This document shows positions 1-8,958 of a DNA stretch of 64,000 bases, one piece after another; the first letter of the stretch is position 1, and each line of letters starts with the position of its first letter. The position numbers and the translations under genes were made by a program. This DNA comes from an uncultured Oceanospirillaceae bacterium (GTDB lineage Bacteria > Pseudomonadota > Gammaproteobacteria > Pseudomonadales > Balneatricaceae): contig CAJXNY010000003.1 in the NCBI GenBank assembly GCA_913057435.1, positions 62,001 through 126,000 on the forward strand. Direction: 5' to 3'. The notes under the pieces are model-generated. The model was given only the letters and a program-made list of their open reading frames with translations, searched no databases and had not been told where the DNA came from.

Positions 1-1480
1 CCACCAGCACCTCGGTAATCTGTAGTTGCTCCAGCACTTCCAGCGCCTGAGTCACCTGACCTTTACCCCCATCGATCAGCAGGATATCCGGCAGTTTACC
101 CTCACCTTTTTTCAACCGGGTATAGCGACGTTCCAGTGCCTGGTGCATGGCTGCATAGTCATCACCACCGGTAATCCCTTCAATATTGAAAGTCCGATAG
201 TCCGTTTTCAACGGTCCGTTACGGTCAAACACCACACAGGAAGCGACTGTCGCCTCACCCGAACTATGACTGATATCGAAACATTCCAGCCGTCCTGGCA
301 AGCTGTCCAGCCCGAGTACCTCCTGCAGCGCCAGAAAGCGGTTATACACATTTTGTTTGTTGGCCATATGGGCCACCAGCTGCTGCTCGGCGTTGGTCTG
401 CGCCAGTCGCTGCCAGCCCGCACGTTCACCACGCACGCTATGACTGACTGACACCTTGCGCCCGCGTCGCTGTGTTAGCGCCTCTTCCAGTACGGCCTGG
501 TCATCCAGAGCAAAACTGACGACCACCTGATTGGGGATTTCACGCTGGGAGCCGAAATACCATTGCCCCAGAAAGGCCGACAGAATATCGCCCTCACTAT
601 CCTCGATCGACACCTTAGGATGCACTGCCTTACTGCCAATCACCCGACCCGCACGGACAAACAGCATATGCAGCGAGACTCCACCAGGCTGCATCGCAAC
701 ACCAAACACATCAGCATCGCCGCTCATACCGGTAACGTACTGCTGCTCCTGCACAATCTGCAGGCTGCTGATCTGATCGCGATAGACCGCCGCTTTCTCA
801 AACTCCAGTGTCATTGAGGCCTGCTCCATCGCCTCGCCCAGCTCCTGCATAATGGCGTTGTTCTTACCTTCCAGAAACATGGTGGCGTGACGGATATCGC
901 TGGCGTAATCCTCTTTTGAAATCAGAGTTTCAACACAAGGCCCACTACAGCGGTTAATCTGATATTGCAGACAGGGCCGGGAGCGATTCTTGAAAAAAGC
1001 ATCTTCGCATTGACGAATCCGAAATACTTTCTGCAGCAGATTCAGGCTTTCACGTACCGCACCACCATTGGGAAATGGGCCAAAATAACGCCCGCCTTTA
1101 CGCCGGGCGCCGCGATTAAACCGCACCGCCGGATAGGCATCCTTATCCGAGACAAAAATATAGGGATAGGACTTATCATCACGCAGCAGAATATTGTACG
1201 GCGGCCGCTCGTTCTTGATCAGGTTCTGTTCCAGCAACAGCGCTTCGGTTTCGCTATGGGTAACCGTCACCTGCACGTCGGCAATTTTCGCCACCAGCGC
1301 CTGGGTTTTAGTACTCAACCCCGTCGTGCGGAAGTAACTGCTAACGCGATTTTTAAGGTTCTTGGCCTTACCGACATACAGAATTTTGCCAGTGGCATCG
1401 TACATCTGATAGATGCCGGGACGGCGGGTTAATTGCGCCAGAAACGCAGCGGCATCAAAACTAATTTGGGTATCAGTCAT
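1..1480 (-). CDS. uvrC: UvrABC excinuclease subunit C (3' end outside window)
   Basis: UvrC makes the dual incisions on either side of a DNA lesion during nucleotide excision repair, after UvrA/UvrB damage recognition. About 493 N-terminal residues are visible of a family length near 600. They include the GIY-YIG nuclease domain (GIYQMYD near residue 22, then YVGKAKNLKNR), the cysteine-containing linker (NRCSGPC), the UvrB-interacting UVR helix pair near residues 200-235, and the start of the RNase H-like endonuclease domain (CFDISHS near residue 400). The start MTDTQISFDAA is an ATG at 1478-1480. The C-terminal HhH region lies beyond position 1, so intactness cannot be judged. Identification is by motif recall and is secure. 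Confidence 0.96.
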   Translation of the reverse strand, partial: MTDTQISFDAAAFLAQLTRRPGIYQMYDATGKILYVGKAKNLKNRVSSYFRTTGLSTKTQALVAKIADVQVTVTHSETEALLLEQNLIKNERPPYNILLRDDKSYPYIFVSDKDAYPAVRFNRGARRKGGRYFGPFPNGGAVRESLNLLQKVFRIRQCEDAFFKNRSRPCLQYQINRCSGPCVETLISKEDYASDIRHATMFLEGKNNAIMQELGEAMEQASMTLEFEKAAVYRDQISSLQIVQEQQYVTGMSGDADVFGVAMQPGGVSLHMLFVRAGRVIGSKAVHPKVSIEDSEGDILSAFLGQWYFGSQREIPNQVVVSFALDDQAVLEEALTQRRGRKVSVSHSVRGERAGWQRLAQTNAEQQLVAHMANKQNVYNRFLALQEVLGLDSLPGRLECFDISHSSGEATVASCVVFDRNGPLKTDYRTFNIEGITGGDDYAAMHQALERRYTRLKKGEGKLPDILLIDGGKGQVTQALEVLEQLQITEVLV

Positions 1481-1533
1481 CAAAAACAGCAGACTCAGAC
1501 AACAGGTTCAGGCCCCATAAGGTGCCAACGGAA

Positions 1534-1785
1534 TCAGGACAGGTTCAGACGAGTCGCCTTACTGGCATCCATATGAATATGGGTCGCTTCCTGGTGAATA
1601 CGTTCCACCCCTTCCAGCGTGGCATCCGTAATCCCGGCCCCACGCGAGAGCGCAACTTCAAGATAAACACCGATCTCAGCATAGTAATAGATACGGGCAT
1701 TAAAGCTTTGTGCGCGTTTGAGCTTAGCCAGCGAGATCATCGCACCGTTAACAAGGATATTATTGATATCTGTTTCAGACATCAT
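1534..1785 (-). CDS. Small conserved-looking hypothetical protein
   Basis: I do not recognise this family. The predicted protein of about 83 residues begins MMSETDINNILVNGAM and looks like mixed helix and strand: an amphipathic N-terminal helix with KLKRAQ, then an ARIYYYAEIGVYLEVALSRG strand-like stretch, and a His-rich tail. There is no signal peptide or membrane segment. A longer reading of 104 residues starts at 1848 but would overlap the divergent gene by two bases and has no ribosome binding site; the tandem ATG at 1785/1782 looks more natural, though its RBS is also weak. It ends 53 bp before uvrC on the same strand, so co-transcription with uvrC is possible. Function unknown. Confidence 0.55.
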   Translation of the reverse strand: MMSETDINNILVNGAMISLAKLKRAQSFNARIYYYAEIGVYLEVALSRGAGITDATLEGVERIHQEATHIHMDASKATRLNLS

Positions 1786-1846
1786 AGGATGGCGCTCTAA
1801 CGGGTCGCTCTCGGATATAAGGGGCTGATGATGTAGAGGTCGGTTC

Positions 1847-2794
1847 ATGCCATGGGTTCCCGTTATAATTGATACAGATAAACAATGCCCAATACTTTAC
1901 GGGGATGCCTCGCCCTTGCCTAGCCACTGCACGACGAATTGCTATGCCAATCTGCACCGCTGGCTACTAAAACAGCCCATGCTGATGAACACTCATGCAC
2001 CGCTCAACGGCCTGAAAGCTCTGCAACAAATGACGACGACCCCGCTGGCTAAGCCATTCTCTGCATCGCCCGCCACATCACAACTGGGCACGTACTATGA
2101 GCAGATGGTAAAGCACTACCTGATGGCCTGTACTGACATTATTGATGTACGGAGCAATATCCAGGTATTCAATCAACAGCGCACCATTGGCGAGTTCGAC
2201 TTTCTCTGGCTTGATCACCGTTATGAGTGCCATCACATGGAGTGCGCAATCAAATTCTACCTCTGTGATGGCCCGGCTACTGAGCTGGCTAGTTTTGTCG
2301 GGCCCAATCGCCATGATAGCCTGGCGCGTAAGTGGCTTCATATGACACAAAAGCAGATTCAGCTCAGTACAAAGGCCGCCGGGATATCCGCCTGTGAACA
2401 ATTGGGGTTTCCCATCCCACGCCACCAGCATCTGTTAATCCAGGGGTATCTGTTTTACCCATGGCACCAGACCATGATTGCCCCGGCAGCGCTACACCCG
2501 GCAATTAACCCACAGCACAACCATGGCTGGTGGCTGCATCAGCATAAACGCGACCAGCTGACCTCAAACAATAGCCATCAAAGCCTTGCTCTGCAGATTC
2601 GTGACAAGCCCGACTGGCTACTGAACTGGAATAAGCCACCGCAAACAGAGAACAACGCGGTTGAGCAGAGACTGGCACAGGCTACAGGGCCCATACTGGT
2701 TAGCAGGCTAGCGCAGGATAATGAAGGGAACTGGCAGGAAGTCGATCGAGGGTTTGTGGTGCCGGATAACTGGGGCGCGTCGCCAGAGCCATGA
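1847..2794 (+). CDS. DUF1853 family protein
   Basis: The protein (up to 315 residues) resembles the uncharacterised DUF1853 family. The hallmarks are a central IGEFDFL segment followed by a short gap and then HMECAIKFYL and VGPNRHDSLARK. The acidic-spaced FDFL...E.AIKFY pattern resembles a PD-(D/E)xK nuclease-like core, an inference from motif spacing only. The start is uncertain: the first ATG at 1847 has no clear RBS and a TATAAT hexamer at 1864-1869 lies inside the predicted N-terminus, so the real start may be a downstream non-ATG codon before RWLLKQP. It is divergent from the small gene on the left. No catalytic role is established for the family as far as I know. Confidence 0.7.
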   Translation: MPWVPVIIDTDKQCPILYGDASPLPSHCTTNCYANLHRWLLKQPMLMNTHAPLNGLKALQQMTTTPLAKPFSASPATSQLGTYYEQMVKHYLMACTDIIDVRSNIQVFNQQRTIGEFDFLWLDHRYECHHMECAIKFYLCDGPATELASFVGPNRHDSLARKWLHMTQKQIQLSTKAAGISACEQLGFPIPRHQHLLIQGYLFYPWHQTMIAPAALHPAINPQHNHGWWLHQHKRDQLTSNNSHQSLALQIRDKPDWLLNWNKPPQTENNAVEQRLAQATGPILVSRLAQDNEGNWQEVDRGFVVPDNWGASPEP

Positions 2795-2822
2795 TGACAC
2801 CTGACAACGCACTCACAGCAAC

Positions 2823-2966
2823 TTAACGCTGTTCGCTTGCCGCCGCTTTTGCTGCGTCTTCTGCCATAAACTTGCGCATGTACTTAACGCCAACAACAAC
2901 GATAGCGACACAGCCGATAACAACAGCCATGCTTGGGATGAAAGAGATCAGAGCGTACTTATCCAT
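2823..2966 (-). CDS. 47-residue single-pass membrane peptide
   Basis: This short reading frame encodes MDKYALISFIPSMAVVIGCV followed by more valines, a basic stretch KYMRKFM and an Ala-rich tail ending SEQR. A single hydrophobic helix spans roughly residues 7-27, with positive charges after it, so the C-terminus is probably cytoplasmic. A clear Shine-Dalgarno (AAAGGACGG) precedes the ATG. Codon use looks like that of real genes and the frame is closed. It stands alone between a plus-strand DUF1853 gene and a minus-strand dehydrogenase. Small membrane peptides often regulate a larger membrane complex, but no partner is evident here. Confidence 0.6.
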   Translation of the reverse strand: MDKYALISFIPSMAVVIGCVAIVVVGVKYMRKFMAEDAAKAAASEQR

Positions 2967-3103
2967 AGAACCGTCCTTTAAAAGACATCGATCATTATAG
3001 GTATGGGTATAACGGCGCTGATTTTATAGAGGCTAGCTATACACTGTCCATAGTTGACCGGACGATTGGTCGAAGGATAAGCAATGATTTTCTATTTTCA
3101 GAC

Positions 3104-3159
3104 GCCTCACCTCCCCTGAATCTATCCCCAAAAGGGACTTCACTTTCAGGGGCAGAGGC
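3104..3159 (-). terminator. Hairpin downstream of the dehydrogenase gene
   Basis: GCCTC plus CCCCTGAA at 3104-3120 pair with TTCAGGGG and GAGGC at 3145-3159, and a CCCC/GGG pair lies inside the loop. It sits just past the stop of the minus-strand gene at 3168. There is no U-run, so it may be a 3'-end stabiliser instead of an intrinsic terminator. Confidence 0.5.
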
Positions 3160-3167
3160 TTAGATCA

Positions 3168-4040
3168 TCAGTCTTCGTCACGTTCCAGTCGCGCGACCAG
3201 GCTGGAGGTATCCCAGCGATTTCCGCCCATTTTCTGTACCTGAGCGTAGAACTGATCCACTAGAGCAGTGACCGGTAACTGAGCACCGTTGTTACGGGCT
3301 TCATCCAGGGTGATACCCAGATCTTTACGCATCCAGTCGACGGCAAAGCCAAATTCAAATTCGTTATCGAGCATGGTCTGATGGCGGTTCACCATTTGCC
3401 AGGAACCTGCAGCACCGTGCTGAATCACATCAAACAGCCCTTCGGCATCCAGCCCCGCGCGCTTGGCAAAATGCACACCTTCGGCCAGACCCTGCACAAT
3501 ACCCGCGATACAGATCTGATTAACCATCTTGGCCAGCTGACCTGAACCGGCCTCGCCCAGCAGCTTGATCGCCTTACCGTAGGCCAGCATCACCGGCTCA
3601 CAGTGGGCGAATGTGTCTGTATTACCGCCCACCATAACGCTCAGTGCACCGTGCTCAGCACCCGCCTGGCCACCGGACACCGGTGCATCCAGAAACCCCA
3701 GCCCTTGCTCCACCGCCAGGGTGGCCAGCTCACGGGCAACATCAGCAGACGCCGTGGTATGGTCCACCAGCGTAGCGCCAGCATTCATCCCCTTAAAGGC
3801 ACCGTCTTCACCCAGTACAACCTGGCGCAGATCATCATCATTACCGACACAGCTGAAGACAATCTCAGCACCGGCTGCAGCCTGGGCTGGCGTTGCTGCC
3901 CAGTTACCGCCATAGGTATCAACCCATGCCTGCGCTTTGCTGGCAGTACGGTTAAAGACCGTGACATCATGACCTGCACGCTGCAGATGCCCCGCCATTG
4001 GAAATCCCATTACACCCAGGCCAATAAACGCTAGCTTCAT
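3168..4040 (-). CDS. NAD(P)-dependent beta-hydroxyacid dehydrogenase (GarR/MmsB-like)
   Basis: This 290-residue protein belongs to the 3-hydroxyisobutyrate / tartronate semialdehyde reductase family. It reversibly oxidises a beta-hydroxyacid using NAD(P). The N-terminal Rossmann motif is FIGLGVMGFPMAGHL, followed by NRTASKA after the second strand; the substrate loop DAPVSGGQAGAEHGALS is present near residue 120, and the catalytic-lysine helix GSGQLAKMVNQ near residue 165-175. Length is typical. The start at 4040 follows a good RBS (AGGAAGAG). The exact substrate (tartronate semialdehyde, 3-hydroxyisobutyrate or succinic semialdehyde) cannot be told from sequence. A second family member lies at 10396-11313 beside hydroxypyruvate isomerase. 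Confidence 0.88.
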   Translation of the reverse strand: MKLAFIGLGVMGFPMAGHLQRAGHDVTVFNRTASKAQAWVDTYGGNWAATPAQAAAGAEIVFSCVGNDDDLRQVVLGEDGAFKGMNAGATLVDHTTASADVARELATLAVEQGLGFLDAPVSGGQAGAEHGALSVMVGGNTDTFAHCEPVMLAYGKAIKLLGEAGSGQLAKMVNQICIAGIVQGLAEGVHFAKRAGLDAEGLFDVIQHGAAGSWQMVNRHQTMLDNEFEFGFAVDWMRKDLGITLDEARNNGAQLPVTALVDQFYAQVQKMGGNRWDTSSLVARLERDED

Positions 4041-4294
4041 CTGACTCTTCCTGATTGAACATATGATTTGAATGGCGCTCAGTCTAGCGCCCTTTACGCG
4101 ACGGTAACAGAATCAGCTTTTTGGCTGCAAGCACAGTACAGTCAGCCATGTCTGGGCGCCTGTACCGGTGCAGATCCCCCCGGTCTGTACTGCTTTGCCA
4201 TACCTGACAAACCAACACCCATGCAATCACGCTGCACTGTCGCTATGATGGCCCCAGTCCAACCAGGATCCATCATGCGTATAAGGAGCCTTTC

Positions 4295-4795
4295 ATGCGC
4301 CCTCTGATTGTCGCCGCCCTGCTGGCGTTGAGCACGCTATTCACCCCGACCGCTAATGCAGATACCGAGCTCTATCAGCTGTCATTTGAAAATACCGAGC
4401 AGCAACCGGTCAGTCTGAGCCAGTTTAAAGGCAAGATTGTACTGTTGAACTTCTGGGCCACCTGGTGCCCACCCTGCGTCAAAGAAATGCCGACCATGGA
4501 GCGCCTGCGTCAGCACTTTACCGGCCAGCCGTTTGAGATTGTGGCGATTAATGCCGGGGAACCGGGCGCGAAAGTGGATACGTTTCTGGCAGAGATGAAA
4601 AGCAAGGGTCATCCGCTGACATTCCCTGTCCTGCTTGATGAGAAAGGCCGGAGCTTTCGTGAGTTTGGCCTGCGCGGCCTGCCGATGAGCTTTATTTTCG
4701 GTAAAGACGGCGAGCTGATTGAAACAATCGGAGGTGGTGTGGAGTGGGACTCTGCAGCAAACATCAGCAAGATTGAAGGATTACTGAAAAACTGA
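4295..4795 (+). CDS. TlpA-type periplasmic thiol-disulfide oxidoreductase
   Basis: A 166-residue secreted thioredoxin-fold protein. Residues 1-22 form a classic signal peptide (MRPLIVAALLALSTLF, cleavage expected after ANA). The fold carries the active-site WATWCPPCVKEMP with the redox pair Cys58/Cys61, and a cis-proline-type GLRGLPMSFIF segment later. TlpA/ResA-like proteins reduce disulfides of apocytochrome c or other periplasmic targets. No cytochrome maturation gene is adjacent, so the partner is unknown. It starts after an AAGGAG ribosome binding site and has its own transcription unit, convergent with the aminotransferase gene that follows. Confidence 0.88.
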   Translation: MRPLIVAALLALSTLFTPTANADTELYQLSFENTEQQPVSLSQFKGKIVLLNFWATWCPPCVKEMPTMERLRQHFTGQPFEIVAINAGEPGAKVDTFLAEMKSKGHPLTFPVLLDEKGRSFREFGLRGLPMSFIFGKDGELIETIGGGVEWDSAANISKIEGLLKN

Positions 4796-4871
4796 CCCTT
4801 GTTTCAGCACGCTCCGCGCGCGTCAGGCCCACTACGGGCCCAGGACGCTCACGGAGTAAGCTGCTACAGGA

Positions 4872-6047
4872 CTAGCGATACGCCGCCGTCGCAGCTGCAC
4901 CTGCAACACCGGTATTAATGGCAATACCCTGGCTGACCAGTGAATTTTCCAGCGCTGTCAGACACAACATCACATTACGCTGAGTGCAGGCAGCCCCCAT
5001 CAAACCGATACGCCAGGTTTTACCGGCCAGCGCACCCAGGCCCGCACCAATTTCCAGGCTGTAATCGTTCAGCAGCTGACTGCGTAAAGCAGCATCGTCA
5101 ACACCGTCGGGGATCAGCACAGAATTAAGTTGCGGCAATCGGCACGCTTCATCCACCAGCAAACCCAGACCCATCGCTTCCAGGCCGGCTTTCAGTGCCT
5201 GATGGTGGCGATCATGACGCGCCCAGGCATTTTCCAGCCCTTCATCCTGCAGCATAACCAGCGATTCATGCAGCGCATACAGCGTATTAACCGGTGCCGT
5301 ATGGTGGTAAGCACGCTTGGCACCACCGCCCCAGTACCCCATCACCAGCTTCTTATCCAGGAACCAGCTTGGCACCAGCGTCTTACGCGCCTGAATCACT
5401 TCAATTGCACGCTCACCAAAGCTGACCGGTGAAATCCCCGGCGGAGCAGACAGACACTTCTGCGTACCAGAATAAATGGCGTCAATGCCCCACTCATCCA
5501 CTTTCAGCTCAATACCACCGAGCGAAGTCACCGCATCAACAATGCTCAGGCAACCGTAGTCACGCGCCAGGGCGCAGATCGCCTGAGCATCAGAACGTAC
5601 ACCGGTCGAGGTTTCAGCATGGACAAAGGCTACCGCTTTGATGTCACCATGCTGCTCAAGTGCAGCTTTTACCTTGGCCACATCAACCGGGGTACCCCAG
5701 GCATCTTCCACCATGACCGCTACGCCACCAAAGCGCTCAACGTTCTCTTTCATACGGCCACCGAACACACCGTTCTGGCAGACAATCACCTTGTCACCCG
5801 GCTCCACCAGGTTAACAAAGCAGGCTTCCATCCCGGCAGAACCCGGCGCAGACACCGGCATCGTCAGCTCGTTTTCCGTCTGGAAAGCGTATTTGAGCAT
5901 CTGTTTAATCTCATCCATCATCTGGATGAATTGCGGGTCCAGATGACCGATGGTTGGCCGTGACATTGCCGCCAGTACTCGGGGGCTGACATCAGACGGA
6001 CCAGGCCCCATCAGGGTGCGAACAGGTGGGTTAAATGAACGAATCAT
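4872..6047 (-). CDS. Class V aminotransferase, serine/alanine-glyoxylate type
   Basis: A 391-residue PLP enzyme of the AGXT/SGAT family. Typical features are the N-terminal MGPGPSDVSPRVL, the glycine-rich APGSAGMEA that binds the cofactor phosphate, HAETSTG, DAVTSLGG with the aspartate that holds the pyridine nitrogen, and SGTQKCLSAPPG with the Schiff-base Lys197. The family transfers the amino group from serine or alanine to glyoxylate, giving glycine and hydroxypyruvate or pyruvate. Hydroxypyruvate isomerase and tartronate semialdehyde reductase at 10.4-12.1 kb fit a serine-glyoxylate role, but alanine cannot be excluded. The C-terminus ends in an unusual Ala-rich tail. It is a single-gene unit with a roughly 240-bp upstream region. 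Confidence 0.88.
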   Translation of the reverse strand: MIRSFNPPVRTLMGPGPSDVSPRVLAAMSRPTIGHLDPQFIQMMDEIKQMLKYAFQTENELTMPVSAPGSAGMEACFVNLVEPGDKVIVCQNGVFGGRMKENVERFGGVAVMVEDAWGTPVDVAKVKAALEQHGDIKAVAFVHAETSTGVRSDAQAICALARDYGCLSIVDAVTSLGGIELKVDEWGIDAIYSGTQKCLSAPPGISPVSFGERAIEVIQARKTLVPSWFLDKKLVMGYWGGGAKRAYHHTAPVNTLYALHESLVMLQDEGLENAWARHDRHHQALKAGLEAMGLGLLVDEACRLPQLNSVLIPDGVDDAALRSQLLNDYSLEIGAGLGALAGKTWRIGLMGAACTQRNVMLCLTALENSLVSQGIAINTGVAGAAATAAYR

Positions 6048-6204
6048 TGTGCGATTCCTTTTCCCTTGAAAGTGATTAGATTGGAATAGTTATTATTGGA
6101 TATTAATCCGCTGTCCACGCTACACGCCTTTCGACCTCAGCGGGATTATTCCAGCGCCTCGCTATGCTTTAGTGTCAATAAAAAGCCACTAATACTGCAG
6201 ATGC

Positions 6205-6244
6205 AAAAACGCCCGGCTGCAGTGTAACCACATTCCGGGCGTTT
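6205..6244 (-). terminator. Intrinsic terminator of mtnN
   Basis: On the minus strand a CCGGGCGTTT arm follows its complement AAACGCCCGG, separated by about 14 nt, and runs into a short U-tract (A-run at 6205-6209 on the plus strand). It lies 46 bp after the mtnN stop. Confidence 0.85.
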
Positions 6245-6290
6245 GAGGCAATGGCCAGTTCTCGACCACTGAGGTGTCCAGCCGTATCCG

Positions 6291-7031
6291 TTACAGCGTT
6301 TCGACGATTGCCATAATCATCTGGGCAGAGTGCTTACCGGCAATTGGCAGGAACTCTTCGAAGGACAGGTTAGACTCTTTGCCCGCAATATCAGACAACG
6401 CACGGATCACAAGGAATGGTACCTGGAACTGCACACAGGTCTGCGCAATTGCCGCCGCTTCCATCTCCACCGCCTTCATTTGCGGGAAGGTCTCACGGGT
6501 GTTAGCCACACGCACCGGATCATTCATAAAAGAATCACCGGTGGCGATCAGGCCACGCACGGTCTTCATCCCTTCCATACGTGCAATACACTGCTCAGCG
6601 GTGGCTGCCAGGTGCTCATCCGGGATAAACGCAGCAGGCTGGCCAGGCACCTGACCTGGCTCATAACCAAAGATAGTCACATCAACATCGTGGTGCCGCA
6701 CTTCACTGGAGATCACCACATCGCCGACATTCAGCTCAGGATCAAAGCCACCGGCAGAACCGGTATTGATCACGCAATCCGGCTTGAATTCCTGTAATAG
6801 CAGCGCCGTACCGATCGCCGCGTTTACCTTACCAATACCGGATTTGAGCAAGACAACCTGATGACCGTGCAACGTGCCGGTAAAAAACGAATAGCCCGCA
6901 ATCGTGGTGTCTTCACGCCCCTCCAGCGAAGCTTTAAGCAGCTCCACCTCTTCATCCATTGCACCGATGATACCTACTTTCAGGTGGTCACCTGCGGCCA
7001 GCTTTACTGCCAGTGTCTGAGCGTCTGTCAT
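6291..7031 (-). CDS. mtnN: 5'-methylthioadenosine/S-adenosylhomocysteine nucleosidase
   Basis: This enzyme hydrolyses the glycosidic bond of methylthioadenosine and S-adenosylhomocysteine, recycling products of polyamine, autoinducer and methylation reactions. The 246-residue protein shows [34 protein letters not shown], the substrate-binding [10 protein letters not shown] and the catalytic-aspartate region [12 protein letters not shown]. Relative to most family members it has about 16 extra N-terminal residues ([16 protein letters not shown]) before the conserved LKVGIIGAM. The start at 7031 has an AAGG close to the ATG, and no better start is seen nearer the conserved core. A good terminator follows. 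Confidence 0.95.
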   Translation of the reverse strand: MTDAQTLAVKLAAGDHLKVGIIGAMDEEVELLKASLEGREDTTIAGYSFFTGTLHGHQVVLLKSGIGKVNAAIGTALLLQEFKPDCVINTGSAGGFDPELNVGDVVISSEVRHHDVDVTIFGYEPGQVPGQPAAFIPDEHLAATAEQCIARMEGMKTVRGLIATGDSFMNDPVRVANTRETFPQMKAVEMEAAAIAQTCVQFQVPFLVIRALSDIAGKESNLSFEEFLPIAGKHSAQMIMAIVETL

Positions 7032-7162
7032 TGCCTTGTTTAACCTTAGAATACTGTGTGAGTTATAAGATCAGACTGTCTTCGCAGCCTTAACCCTGTA
7101 AAGCGCTAGCATACGAAATTTACGGGCCCGAGCATACGGCCATCCACGGTAAATCCGTTGTT

Positions 7163-8008
7163 TCACGGGCTTTCTTCTGTCTGCAGCTCGAGTGCCGCTT
7201 CTTCTTCCGTTTCCTGCTCACTCTGCAACGGCATAACGCCGATCCGCGTCTGTACTGTCGGGTAGCAATCCTGCCAGCCGAACGGCTGCAGCAGCTGGTC
7301 CACCTCAGGGGCAACCGGAGCTTTCAGGGTGATATGTTCGCCCGTTAACGGATGATGGAAACTCAGCTCCGTGGCCATCAACAGCAAACGCTGCAGGCCA
7401 AAGTTGTCACGCCACAACGTATTATGACGACCATCACCGTGCTTGCTGTCCCCTACAATCGGATGAAAGATGTGCTTCATATGTCGACGGATCTGATGCT
7501 TACGGCCGGTATGGGGCTTGCACTCCACCAGGCTATACCGTGCCGCCGGGTATTGGCCGATCGGAATCGGCAACTCAACGGTCGCCAGCCGACGGTAAGC
7601 CGTCACCGCATCCTGAGCCGGTTTGTCCTGACGAGTACGGCGATCATCCTGTTTATCATATTTAAGCTTGAGGGCATGATCGATCACGTCCTCTTCATCG
7701 GCATAACCGCGCACCACGCACAGATACGTCTTGCGTACCCGGCGTTCTGCAAACGCCTCATTCATCAGTCTGGACGCTTCTTTCTGCTTACCGAACAGAA
7801 TCACGCCTGAGGTTGCCCGGTCCAGCCGATGGATGGTGTGTACCGTGGCACCGTTCAGATAACGTTTGATCATCCCCACACAGTGCGGTGTACGGCGCGG
7901 CGCAATCCAGCTGGGGTGAACCAGCAAGCCAGACGGCTTGTTAACAGCGATCAGGGCATCATCCTCATAGAGGATATCCAGCTCGGCTGGCAGGGGGAGT
8001 TCAGACAT
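7163..8008 (-). CDS. truC: tRNA pseudouridine(65) synthase
   Basis: A RluA-family pseudouridine synthase of 281 residues that modifies U65 of certain tRNAs. Visible motifs are ILYEDDALIAVNKPSGLLVHPSW at the N-terminus, the catalytic HRLDRATSGVILFG, then PHTGRKHQIRRHMKHIFHPIVGDSKHGD, and FGLQRLLLMATEL. The YPAARYSLVE and FGLQRL features match TruC better than RluA/RluC/RluD, and there is no S4 domain. I place the start at 8008 (MSELPLPAELD). An upstream in-frame ATG at 8059 gives 17 extra residues but lacks an RBS. The C-terminal 40 residues are Glu-rich and look disordered. Confidence 0.88.
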   Translation of the reverse strand: MSELPLPAELDILYEDDALIAVNKPSGLLVHPSWIAPRRTPHCVGMIKRYLNGATVHTIHRLDRATSGVILFGKQKEASRLMNEAFAERRVRKTYLCVVRGYADEEDVIDHALKLKYDKQDDRRTRQDKPAQDAVTAYRRLATVELPIPIGQYPAARYSLVECKPHTGRKHQIRRHMKHIFHPIVGDSKHGDGRHNTLWRDNFGLQRLLLMATELSFHHPLTGEHITLKAPVAPEVDQLLQPFGWQDCYPTVQTRIGVMPLQSEQETEEEAALELQTEESP

Positions 8009-8172
8009 GCAGATACTCTTTGGGGGCGGTGAAAATAGCCTCTCAGAGGCACGGTTCATTAAAAAAGCGCAATTTTACCCTGCTACCTGGATAAAGTATT
8101 GAACGAACACTTGAAAAATCTGCCAAAATCACCATAAATAGCGGTAATTAAACACGATTCCCGAGGATAACC

Positions 8173-8853
8173 ATGCGTAATGTAAAGGCATACACGGAAA
8201 CGCAGCAGGCATCGCTGCTTTCTACCAACAAGATGATTCGCAACACTTACATGTTGCTGGCCATGACGATGGCGTTCTCCGCCTTCACCGCGATTGTCTC
8301 CATCATCGTAGAGCCACCGCGTTTCACCTCTATCATCACCATGCTGATCAGTTTCGGCCTGCTGTTCGTACTGCACAAAAAACAGAACAGCGCGATGGCC
8401 TTGCCACTGGTATTCGCTTTTACCGGCCTGCTGGGTTTTGGTCTGGGGCCAATGCTGAACAGCTATCTGGGACTGGCCAACGGTGCTGAGATCGTCGGTA
8501 CGGCGCTGGGCATGACCGCACTGACCTTTATCGGCCTGTCTGCTTACGTCCTGACAACCCGTAAAGACTTCAGCTTCATGGGCGGCTTCCTGGCGGCGGG
8601 CATGATTGTGATGCTGATCGCCATGGTTGCGCTGCTGGTACTGCCGATGTTTGGCGTGAATGTGGGCCTGGCCCATATCGCCTTCTCTGCGATGATGGTG
8701 CTGCTGATGGCCGGTTTCATCCTGTATGACACCAGCAATATCGTTAACGGCAATTACGATAACTACATCATGGCGACTGTCAGCCTGTACCTGAACATCT
8801 ATAACCTGTTCATCAACTTGCTGGTACTCACCGGTTTCCTGAGCGACGACTAA
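8173..8853 (+). CDS. yccA: Bax inhibitor-1 / YccA family membrane protein
   Basis: A 226-residue inner-membrane protein with seven predicted hydrophobic segments and the BI-1 family signature near the C-terminus, GFILYDTSNIVNGNYDNYI, carrying the conserved acidic residues. In E. coli YccA is a substrate and modulator of the FtsH protease; other family members are pH-sensitive calcium leak channels. The gene precedes tusDCBE, matching the yccA-tusE adjacency of E. coli. A strong terminator separates it from tusD. The start ATG at 8173 follows a CGAGGATAACC ribosome binding site. Confidence 0.92.
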   Translation: MRNVKAYTETQQASLLSTNKMIRNTYMLLAMTMAFSAFTAIVSIIVEPPRFTSIITMLISFGLLFVLHKKQNSAMALPLVFAFTGLLGFGLGPMLNSYLGLANGAEIVGTALGMTALTFIGLSAYVLTTRKDFSFMGGFLAAGMIVMLIAMVALLVLPMFGVNVGLAHIAFSAMMVLLMAGFILYDTSNIVNGNYDNYIMATVSLYLNIYNLFINLLVLTGFLSDD

Positions 8854-8896
8854 GCCGTCGTAACGCTCTGAGCGCATCCTGCGGGATGCTGCGCCG

Positions 8897-8934
8897 AAAC
8901 CCCGCTCTCTGTTAAGATGGCGGGGTTTTCTTTT
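8897..8934 (+). terminator. Intrinsic terminator of yccA
   Basis: AAACCCCGC (8897-8905) pairs with GCGGGGTTT (8920-8928) and is followed by TCTTTT. It overlaps the longest in-frame extension upstream of tusD, which supports the tusD start at 8959. Confidence 0.9.
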
Positions 8935-8958
8935 AATACGATAAAAGTGTCAGGCAGT

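Noticed and set aside
4068-4307. 79-codon plus-strand frame before the TlpA-like gene
   Set aside because: Overlaps the start of the TlpA-like gene, has no RBS and unlikely composition.
8083-8877. 264-codon minus-strand frame opposite yccA
   Set aside because: His/Gln-rich antisense shadow of a clear membrane-protein gene; no RBS or family features.
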